From a bacterium (GTDB lineage: Bacteria; Desulfobacterota; DSWW01): a DNA stretch of 35,994 nucleotides. A program made the position numbers and the translations under genes. Below are positions 8,133 through 15,600 of the stretch, in pieces (the stretch's first letter is position 1; each line of letters starts with the position of its first letter). The DNA is taken from positions 1 to 35,994 of the forward strand of contig WFRX01000298.1 in the NCBI GenBank assembly GCA_015486285.1, in the 5' to 3' direction. The notes under the pieces were generated by a model that made no database searches, was not told the origin of the DNA, and worked only from the letters and a program-made list of their open reading frames with translations.

Positions 8133-9227
8133 ATGTGTAACAGCTGTGGTTGTGCCCAGAAAAGAGACAAGACAGAAAGCCCGGGTGATTCTTCCTCCTT
8201 GCCGGCAACGCCGGGCGACACACAGGGGGCCGTAAGCCGCACGGTTCCTCGCCGCCTTACCCCGGATCGCAACCAGCGGAACCGGAACGAATCGCCTTCG
8301 CAAAGAGCACGGCGGAAGCGATGGAAAAAATGGCGAAGATCGGTTCGGGGAAGGGCGCTGTATCCCTTGATCCGTGCAACATACTGGATCCTGCACCGTC
8401 TGCCCGTACGGCGGCTTTCCCGGATCGGTTCGGCCTGCTGCACGCTTCTGTACGTGGCGTTTCCCAAGGCGCGCAAGCGGACCCTTGCCAACCTGTCCTT
8501 CGTGTTCGGAGGGACCCGGACTCCGGAAGAGATCCGGGATATCGCCAGGGCCTCTTATCGGAACTGCGGCACGGCCCTGGGCGAATGCATTGCCTATTCG
8601 GTCATGTCCGCCGACGAGCGGCGGGCTTTTGTGCGTGTCAAAGGACTCGACCGCCTCCGGGACGCCTTGGCGGAAGAGCGGGGCGTCATTGCGATTTCGG
8701 CTCACTTCGGTAATTTCCTGATCCTTGCGGGCAAGCTGAGCACAGAAGGAATCCCCGTCAACCTGGTGGTCAACCAGATGAAAGATCCGAAGACAGAGCG
8801 ATTGTTCAACGAGATGCGGGCGAGCGCGGGGATCCGAACGATCCCCCTCTATCCGACGAGGTCCTGTGCCCGGGCGTGTCTGAAGGTGTTGAAAAGGAAC
8901 GAGGTCCTGGTGCTGTTTATCGACCAGAACTACCGCCCCAGGCGGGGAGGCGTGGCGGTGGATTTCTTCGGACGCCGCGCCTTTACGGCGCCGGGCGCGG
9001 CCTCTTTGGCGCTCGCCTGCGGTTCGCCGGTTCTCCCGATGTTCATGTTCCGCGACAAGGACGGCGGCAATACGCTCGTCATCGATCCCCCGGCGCCCGT
9101 GATTCGCAGCGGCGGCAAGAAGGCTGAGGACGTGGTGGCGAACATACAGGGCTTTACAAAAATCATCGAGAGAAGGGTAGCGGAAAACCCTGACCTGTGG
9201 ACGTGGATGTACCGGCGGTGGCGATAG
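8133..9227 (+). CDS. LpxL/HtrB-like lysophospholipid acyltransferase
   Basis: From about residue 75 the protein matches the lipid A / lysophospholipid acyltransferase family: LYPLIRATYWILHRLPVRRL membrane-associated start, KARKRTLANLSFVFGG, the active-site block AISAHFGNFLILAGKL (His191), LVVNQMKDPKTERLF, VLVLFIDQN and FFGRRAFTAPGAASLA, ending YRRWR. It should transfer an acyl chain from acyl-ACP to a lipid acceptor at the inner membrane. The acidic partner in the HX4(D/E) motif appears to be Leu196, which is unusual. The start is uncertain. ATG 8133 gives 364 aa with an odd N-terminus MCNSCGCAQKRDK and about 70 polar residues, where family members usually have ~300 aa. TTG 8199 is another candidate. 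Confidence 0.8.
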   Translation: MCNSCGCAQKRDKTESPGDSSSLPATPGDTQGAVSRTVPRRLTPDRNQRNRNESPSQRARRKRWKKWRRSVRGRALYPLIRATYWILHRLPVRRLSRIGSACCTLLYVAFPKARKRTLANLSFVFGGTRTPEEIRDIARASYRNCGTALGECIAYSVMSADERRAFVRVKGLDRLRDALAEERGVIAISAHFGNFLILAGKLSTEGIPVNLVVNQMKDPKTERLFNEMRASAGIRTIPLYPTRSCARACLKVLKRNEVLVLFIDQNYRPRRGGVAVDFFGRRAFTAPGAASLALACGSPVLPMFMFRDKDGGNTLVIDPPAPVIRSGGKKAEDVVANIQGFTKIIERRVAENPDLWTWMYRRWR

Positions 9228-9254
9228 CCTCCTGTCACGGCTATACTTCGGGCC

Positions 9255-9278
9255 TGGAGAACAGACCGGCATTCTCCA
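9255..9278. terminator. hairpin between convergent genes
   Basis: TGGAGAA (9255-9261) and TTCTCCA (9272-9278) form a 7-bp stem around a 10-nt loop in the 66-bp gap between convergent genes. No T-run follows on either strand, so a classical intrinsic terminator is not shown. Confidence 0.3.
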
Positions 9279-9293
9279 TAGCCATGATCCCCT

Positions 9294-10235
9294 TTATCCC
9301 TTGCCGGTTTTCGCTTTCCTTCGCCTCTCCTTGGCCGAAAAAAAACGAGAGAACTGCTCGAGAACATCACCGGCCCAGCGCCCCGGTTCATAGATGATCA
9401 GGTTGGTGTCGGGCAGGTAAGCGGAACAGAGAGGCCTTGTCGTGATGAGCACCTCACGCAGTTCCTGCGCCATGGGATGGCTCTCCCCGAGATCCAGAGC
9501 GAGATGATCCGGCCGCAGGGAAACGGCGCCCCTTTTCACGAGAACCCTGCACTCTTCGGTCATCGGCAGCTTGTCCCGATAAAAATAGGCCAGGGACGCT
9601 ATTTCTATCCCCTTCCCGCGCTGCGGGGCGTGGATCTTCCTGGCCCGCATGGCGAGAATTTTCTCCCCCTGGTCTGCGCAGGTGTAAAGAATGTGTTCCC
9701 CCTGATCCTCCCACGTGAGATCAGCGGCGAACTTCGGCATGCCGAAAAAGTCATAACCCAGCTTGTAGGAGATGTAGGAATCGTCGGGAATCCTCCAGAC
9801 GAACCAGTGCTGTTTTCTCCGAATGAGGCCCTGCCGAACGAGCTCGAAGCCGGGGAGGAGATCAAGGGGGGAAAAATAGCCGACGAAGTCGGGGTTCCGG
9901 ATCGGGATGATGACCAGGATGGAATTGTAGGGGGCGATGTCCGTGTCGAGGCTTTGCAGAGAGAAGATGATCAGGGGAGAAACCCCCGGGAAGAGCTTGA
10001 CGGGTTTTAAGCCCGGATCCTTTGGAAGCGCCTTTTGCAACGCCCGCGTTCTTGCCGGAAAGATGCCGAGGATACCCGCCTGTTTGCGGTAGAAGACGGG
10101 GACCTTGCACGGATACCCCTCATCGGTAAACTCCAGCTGGTTGATCGATGCGAAGAAGTCTTGTTGCGCCTTTTCCTCGGATGCCTTCATCTCCGCAAAG
10201 GTGGGCATCTTGGAAAAATTCTTTCGTCTGGCCAT
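9294..10235 (-). CDS. acetoacetate decarboxylase-family protein
   Basis: This 313-aa protein has the acetoacetate decarboxylase (ADC) barrel pattern: PYNSILVIIPIRNPDFVGYFSP, then FVWRIPDDSYISYKLGYDFFGMPKFAADLTW, which corresponds to the active-site FGxPK segment. The Schiff-base lysine appears to be Lys168. The second lysine of the clostridial PKK motif is Phe, so the lysine pKa-lowering arrangement is altered. ADC-family proteins also include aldolase-dehydratases and other enzymes, so decarboxylation is not certain. The frame is open far upstream, but ATG 10235 has GGAG 8 nt before it. It lies 172 bp after metF on the same strand and may be the last gene of the hdr-met operon. Confidence 0.8.
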   Translation of the reverse strand: MARRKNFSKMPTFAEMKASEEKAQQDFFASINQLEFTDEGYPCKVPVFYRKQAGILGIFPARTRALQKALPKDPGLKPVKLFPGVSPLIIFSLQSLDTDIAPYNSILVIIPIRNPDFVGYFSPLDLLPGFELVRQGLIRRKQHWFVWRIPDDSYISYKLGYDFFGMPKFAADLTWEDQGEHILYTCADQGEKILAMRARKIHAPQRGKGIEIASLAYFYRDKLPMTEECRVLVKRGAVSLRPDHLALDLGESHPMAQELREVLITTRPLCSAYLPDTNLIIYEPGRWAGDVLEQFSRFFSAKERRRKAKTGKG

Positions 10236-10407
10236 GACGTCCACTCCGTCTTGAAGCCCACGAAAATCGAACCGGAACAGCTCTTGGGTGGCGGGCCGGG
10301 GTGCCTCGGCTTCGATTTCCTGTCCCGAACGAGGGTTGCGCAGGGCGACTGCAAGAGAGAAGGGGGACGGAGCCCAAGCCACCCGAGACGGGACAGAGAA
10401 TCGCTGC

Positions 10408-11331
10408 TTAACCTTCAGGCCTTGGGAGCAATCCGGCATCCTTGACCATCTCCGGGACCTTTTCCTCCCATTCGATGGCCATGATGTGCACGCCGGCAAC
10501 CCCTTCCATCTCCCGGAGTTCCTGCATCTGCTCCACGCACATCTTGACGCCCTCTTTGGCGGCGTTTCCCTTGCCCGCGTCTTTCAGACGCTGGATGATC
10601 TCGTCCGGCACATCCATGCCGGGAACGGATTTCTTCATGTACCGCGCCATACCGACGCTTTTCATCGGGGTGACGCCGGCGAGAATCTTGACCTTTTCGT
10701 GCAGGCCCCGGTCCACGATCCCCTTCATCCATTCCCGAAACTTGTCCATATTGTAAATGCACTGGGTCTGGACGAAATCCACCCCCGCGGCCGCCTTCTT
10801 GGCCAGCCTGGGGACACGGATCGCGAAGGGATCCGCAAAGGGGTTGGCCGCCGCACCGATAAAGAACTTGGGAGGGGTCTTGATTTCTTCCCCGTTGATG
10901 AACTTCCCCTCTTCCCTCATCCGATGTACCGTTTGGATCAGCTGAATGGAATCGATGTCGTAGACATTCTTGGATGTCGGATGATCGCCGAAGCTCTGGT
11001 GGTCCCCGGAGAGACAGAGCAGGTTGTTCATGCCCAGGGCGGCGGCCCCCAGAAGGTCGCTCTGAAGGGCGATTCGATTCCGGTCCCGGGTCGTCATCTG
11101 CACGATCGGCTCGAAGCCCATCTCCTTCAGGATGACGCATGCGGCGATCGAGGACATACGCACGACCGAGGTCTGGTTGTCCGTCACGTTGATCGCATCC
11201 ACCGACCCCTTGAGGAGTTCGCCCTTCTCCCGGATCACCTGAGGATCGGCTCCCCGGGGAGGCCCACACTCGGAGGTGACGGCAAAGGTCCCACTTTCCA
11301 ATATCTTTTCCAAGCGGCTGGCTGTTTTCAT
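10408..11331 (-). CDS. metF: methylenetetrahydrofolate reductase catalytic subunit MetF
   Basis: MetF reduces 5,10-methylene-THF to 5-methyl-THF with bound FAD in the methyl branch of the Wood-Ljungdahl pathway or in methionine synthesis. This 307-aa protein shows the barrel start FAVTSECGPPRGADP with the conserved Glu, then DAINVTDNQ, PIVQMTTRDRNRIALQSDLLGAAALGM, LCLSGDHQ, FFIGAAANPFADP, VDFVQTQCIYNMDKF and ILAGVTPMKS. Its ATG overlaps the metV stop (ATGA, 11328-11331), a translational coupling signal. The gene order metV-metF behind hdrABC-mvhD matches the MetFV-HdrABC-MvhD complex characterised in Moorella thermoacetica. The reductant is therefore probably delivered by the Hdr proteins rather than by free NAD(P)H. 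Confidence 0.95.
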   Translation of the reverse strand: MKTASRLEKILESGTFAVTSECGPPRGADPQVIREKGELLKGSVDAINVTDNQTSVVRMSSIAACVILKEMGFEPIVQMTTRDRNRIALQSDLLGAAALGMNNLLCLSGDHQSFGDHPTSKNVYDIDSIQLIQTVHRMREEGKFINGEEIKTPPKFFIGAAANPFADPFAIRVPRLAKKAAAGVDFVQTQCIYNMDKFREWMKGIVDRGLHEKVKILAGVTPMKSVGMARYMKKSVPGMDVPDEIIQRLKDAGKGNAAKEGVKMCVEQMQELREMEGVAGVHIMAIEWEEKVPEMVKDAGLLPRPEG

Positions 11332-11999
11332 TCTCTCATGTCCTCCCTGACGATCTTTCGCGGCCCGCCATCCCGACTCGTCGTCCAGTCTTTGTAAGGC
11401 ATGATCTGTTCGTACACCTTTTCAAGAAGCCCGAGAGACTCCAGGCGATCCACGATCAGCTGCCAGCCGCAGGCGATCTCCGGGTTGATTTCGCACATCC
11501 CCCCCGAGGAACCGCCGCACGGACCGTTGAGCAGGCTTTTCGAGCAGCGCGTGATCGGACAGATCCCACCCGTCAGGTGCAGAACGCAGTTCCCGCACCC
11601 CTGGCACTTCTCGACCCAGACTCCCTGCTCCTCGGAGCCGCCCATGAAGTCCGTGTTCAGGCCGGGAAGGGCCGGGATCTCCTTGTAGCGTTCCGCCATA
11701 TACTGGACGCCCACACCGCAGGCGATCGAAAGGACGGCCTGGTAATCGTGGACAAACCCCTCGATCTCCTCGATGTATTCCGGATCGCACTGTCTCTCCA
11801 GGGTCACTTCCTTGATCTCGATCTCCCTGCCGTCCTTCTTGCGCGCCAGGCGAAGCGCGGAAGCAAGAATGCCGACCTCCTTCTCGCCGCCCGCGGCACA
11901 AACCGCCACACAGCCCTTGCAGCCGATCAGCGCGATCTTGTCGAAGGGCTCGACCATTTGGAGGATCTCCTCCAGCGGCTTTCGATGTCCGATGATCAT
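11328..11999 (-). CDS. metV: MetV, MTHFR C-terminal-domain iron-sulfur/zinc protein
   Basis: This 223-aa cysteine-rich partner of MetF belongs to the MTHFR_C family. Visible parts are an N-terminal IALIGCKGCVAVCAAGGEKEV, a middle SIACGVGVQYMAERY, and a C-terminal cluster-binding stretch with CQGCGNCVLHLTGGICPITRCSK followed by GPCGG and MCEI. In acetogens MetV is needed for MetF to accept electrons from its partner proteins. The clusters here are consistent with an electron-relay role between MvhD/HdrA and the MetF flavin. ATG 11999 follows GGGGAGG with good spacing. It overlaps metF by 4 bp and lies 114 bp after mvhD, with a palindromic repeat in that gap. Confidence 0.9.
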   Translation of the reverse strand: MIIGHRKPLEEILQMVEPFDKIALIGCKGCVAVCAAGGEKEVGILASALRLARKKDGREIEIKEVTLERQCDPEYIEEIEGFVHDYQAVLSIACGVGVQYMAERYKEIPALPGLNTDFMGGSEEQGVWVEKCQGCGNCVLHLTGGICPITRCSKSLLNGPCGGSSGGMCEINPEIACGWQLIVDRLESLGLLEKVYEQIMPYKDWTTSRDGGPRKIVREDMRE

Positions 12000-12014
12000 T
12001 TGAAACCTCCCCTC

Positions 12015-12038
12015 ATACCCCGCCTCCGCGGGAATGAC
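12015..12038. repeat. short palindromic intergenic repeat, copy 1
   Basis: A REP-like palindrome with core CCCGCCTCCGCGGG sits between mvhD and metV. Its reverse complement (GTCATTCCCGCGGAGGCGGG) closely matches a second copy at 19880-19909. A hairpin here could modulate the mRNA between the two genes. Confidence 0.55.
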
Positions 12039-12113
12039 ACGAATGCATGCACCCCATTCCGGGCCGGCGGACGGGCATGATCCCGGCCCTCCGATCCCTG
12101 ATTCCTGTATTGC

Positions 12114-12644
12114 TCAGGCCGCCGGCTGTGCGGGTTCCCCGCCGGCGGGCCTTTCCTCCTGTTTCGCCGCCTCCCCGCCTTCCGACTCCGGGGCGTGCTC
12201 CGGCACTTCTTCCGTGGGCTCACTGCCCTTGCCGGTCTTGACCGGGCTGGGGCCCAGGGCCTTGATCCTCGCGGTAAACTCGCGCGCCACTTGAACGAAC
12301 CGGGGTCCGTCGGCGGCCGACATGTTGTACATCTCGACCCGCCCCGGATTGATGCCCAGGTCCTTCAAGATCGACTTCACATAGCCCACGCGCTTCTTGG
12401 CCCGGATGTTGCCCACGAGAAAGTGGCAATCCCCTTCCTCGCACCCTGCCGCATACACCCCGTCCACCCCGTCCTCCAGGGCCTTGAGCAGGTAGAGGGC
12501 ATCCACCTTGCCCGTGCAAGGGATCCGGATGATCTTTACGTTCGGCGGATAATCCATTCTCATCGAACCTGCCAGGTCCGCAGCCGTGTATGCTCAGTAC
12601 GTGCAGCAGTAGGCCAGGATTTCCGGCTCAAAAGACTCAGCCAT
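12114..12644 (-). CDS. mvhD: MvhD-family electron-transfer subunit, predicted selenoprotein (UGA = Sec at residue 17)
   Basis: The true gene starts at ATG 12644, overlapping the hdrA stop by 8 bp, and reads MAESFEPEILAYCCTY, then TGA (12594-12596), then AYTAADLAGSMRMDYPPNV and on to a stop at 12114, 176 residues in all. MvhD homologues have CCNWCSYxGAD here, so the UGA sits precisely at the second-motif cysteine, the pattern of a Sec/Cys pair. The frame is unbroken on both sides, and a SECIS-like hairpin follows at 12564-12580. MvhD carries a [2Fe-2S] cluster and passes electrons to HdrA. Other conserved cysteines are in RIPCTGKVD and AAGCEEGDCHF. The last ~45 residues are an acidic, Pro/Glu-rich tail. 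Sec-containing homologues (VhuD) are known in Methanococcales. Confidence 0.9.
12564..12580 (-). promoter_or_regulatory. predicted bacterial SECIS hairpin in mvhD
   Basis: In the mRNA, CGGACC (12580-12575) pairs with GGUUCG (12569-12564), 6 bp with one G-U, around the loop UGGCA. The loop begins 19 nt after the UGA and has a G among its first two bases, matching the general form of bacterial SECIS elements. The pairing was found by eye and not folded computationally. Confidence 0.65.
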
Positions 12645-15600
12645 CCTTCTGCTCTCCTTCTTCGGAACGTGCTTCCGTGGTTGGTTCGGCCCCCGAGGCC
12701 GGGACCGCCGGCACGAGCGCCGCGGTCTTCTCCAGGATCTCGTGATCCGTATAATGCTGCAGCTCGATCGCCTTCTGCGGGCATTCGGCCGCGCAGTTTC
12801 CGCACCCCTGGCATCGGGAAGGATCGATGTAGGAGTAACCGTCCTCGTGAATATACGGCACATGGTACGGGCAGGCCCGCACGCAGATGAGACAAACGGC
12901 GCACTTTTCCGGATCCACCTTGGCAACCACGCCGCCCACCTGCATCCGGTCCTTGCTGATCACGGTGCAGGCACGCGCGACCGCCGCAGCCGCCTGGGAG
13001 ATGGATTCGTTGATCGGCTTCGGCCCGTGCCCCAGGCCCGCCATGAACATCCCCTCGCTCGCGAAGTCCACGGGCCTGAGCTTCATGTGGGCCTCGAGGT
13101 AAAATTTGTCCAGCGTGCGGGACACCTTGAACAGGTCGGCGACATGATCGTTTTCTCTCGGGATGATGGCGGCGCTCAACACGAGCAGATCGGGCGTGAG
13201 CCTCAATTTTTTCTGGATGGTGGGATCGAAAACGGTTACGGTGAGCGCACCGCCTTCTTCCCGTACCTCGGGCTTGTGGTCCAGGTCGTAGCGGGTGAAC
13301 AACACGCCCTCGCGCCGCGCCTTCGTGTAATATTCCTCGAGCATGCCGTATGTGCGTACGTCCCTGCACAGGATGTTCACGCCCGCATCCGGGTTGATCT
13401 CCTTGATCTTCAGCGCGTTCTTGACCGCGCTCGAACAACAGACGCGACTGCAGTAAGGCCGCTCCGGGATCCGGGACCCCACGCACTGGATCATGACCAC
13501 ATTGGAGAGCTGCTTCGGATCGATCTCTCCGGCGACGAGCTTCTCCTCGAATTCCTGCTGGGTAACCACCCGGGGGCTCTCGCCGTATAGATATTCGTCC
13601 GGCTTCCATTCCTCGCCCCCGGTCGCAAGGATGATGATGCCGTGCTCCAGGGTCCGGACCTCTTTCTGGGGCCCTACGGCGATTTCCGTGGTGAATGTGC
13701 CTTTCGAGCCCGAGTGACCCACCAGCTCCGCCTCGGTAAAGAGCTCGATTTGCGGATGGTTCCGAACCCTCTCGACCAGATCCCGGTAAAGGGCCTGCAC
13801 ATCCTTGCCGTCGATCGTGTAGTGGAGATGGCGAAGGTTGCCCCCGAGTTCCGCCTCCCGCTCCACCAGGTACACGCCGAATCCCTGGTCTGCGAGCTGG
13901 ATGGCCGCACTCATTCCGCTCAGGCCGCCGCCGACCACCAGGCCCTTCTTGTTGATCTCCTTGTACTCGGTGGGCAGGGGCACGAGTTCCCGGGCCTTGG
14001 CCACCGCCATCCGGACCAGCTCCTTGGCCTTTTCCGTCGCCGCCGCGTGGTCGTGCATGTGCACCCAGGAACACTGGTCCCGGATGTTCGCCATCTCGAA
14101 GAGGAACGGATTCAGGCCCGCTTCCCGGATGCTCTGGCGGAACAGGGGCTCGTGGGTCCGGGGGGAACAGCTGGCTACCACCACGCGGTTCAGGTCGTTT
14201 TCCTCCACGGCCTCCTTGATCTTGACCAGGCTGTCCGAAGAGCAGGTAAACAGGAACTCCTCGGCGTATACCACGTTCGGAAGGGAGCCGGCATACTCCT
14301 TGACGCCGGGCACATCGACCACAGAGCCGATGTTCACGCCGCAGTGGCAGACGAAGACCCCGACGCGGGGCTCCAGGCCTTCCACGTCCTTCTCCGGCGG
14401 AAGCTCCTCTCTGTAGAGCAGGGACCCCCGCGCCTCGGCGATATCCATGGATGCAAAGGCGGCCGCCCCGCTGGCCTGTGCCACCGTCTCCGGGATGTCT
14501 TTGGGCGACTCGAAGGCGCCGCACACGTAAACGCCCTTGCGGGACGTGGCCAGGGGCTGAAAGGGATCGGTCTCGCAGAAGCCGTGCCTGTCCAGCTTGA
14601 CGCCGAGCCGTCCGGCAAGGGCACGGGTCTCGGGCCTCGGGCCCAGGCCCACGGAGAGCACGACCATATCGAACTCTTCGTCCTGCAGGGTTCCGTCCGC
14701 TGCTACGTAGCGAAGCAGAAGATTGCGGGTTTTCGGATCCTCCACGACCCGCGAGATCTGGGAACGTATGTACCGGACGCCGTGCTCCTCCTTGGCCCTC
14801 TCGTAGTAACCGTCGAAGCCCTTGCCGTGGGCACGGACATCCATGTAGAAGATCGTGGGCTCCACGAAGGGGAGGTGCTCCTTGGTGATGATCGCCTCCT
14901 TGGTGGCGTACATGCAGCAGACCGAGGAGCAGTAGTCGTGGTCGCAATCCCGGGACCCCACGCACTGGATCCAGGCGATCTTCTTCGGGATGTCCCCGTC
15001 CGAAGGCCGCATCGGCATGCTCGAGAAGGGCCCGGTGGCGGAGAGCATCCGCTCAAACTGGATGCTGGTCACCACGTTGTCATAACGGCCGTAGCCGTAT
15101 TCGCCCCGTTCCGACGGGTCATACTCTTCAAAGCCAAGGGCCAGCAGAACGCTGCCGACCTCGAGTTCCTCGATGCGTTCCTGCTCTGCATAATCGAGGG
15201 CCTTGGCCTCACAGACATCCTCGCAAATTCCGCATCCGAGACACTTGCGGCAGTTGAGACAGCGCTTCGCCTCTTCGACGGCCTGCTCGGGCGTGAACCC
15301 GGTCTCCACTTCTTCAAAGCTTCTCGTCCGGTCGGCTACCGGCTTCTGCGGCATTCGCTGCCGCAGCTTGTAGAGGAAGCCCGTTCGGGCATCCTCCACC
15401 GGTATACGCTCTTCCACTTCGCGGCCTTCCAGCATGTCCATGCCGCGGAGGAACCGGTGGATGCTCTCCGCGGCTCTGGCTCCTCCCGCGATCGCATCGA
15501 TTGCGATGAAGGGGCCTTTTTCCGCATCGCCGCCCGCGAATACTCCGGGCACGGCGGTCGCGCCGGTCACCGGATCTACCTTGACCGTCCTCCATCGGGT

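Noticed and set aside
12594..12596. UGA as a nonsense mutation or frameshift making mvhD a pseudogene
   Set aside because: The flanking frame is intact, the gene is tightly embedded in the operon, the UGA sits at a cluster-cysteine position and a SECIS-like hairpin follows. Sequencing error remains possible but is less likely.
12594..12926. 110-codon ORF ending at 12594 as a separate protein
   Set aside because: Only its last 16 residues (from ATG 12644) are genuine; the rest is hdrA in another frame. The stop is better explained as a Sec codon in mvhD.
12560..14965. 801-codon minus-strand frame inside hdrA
   Set aside because: It is an out-of-frame reading of hdrA with Arg/Gly/Pro-rich composition typical of a shadow. 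The real frame is continuous through this region.
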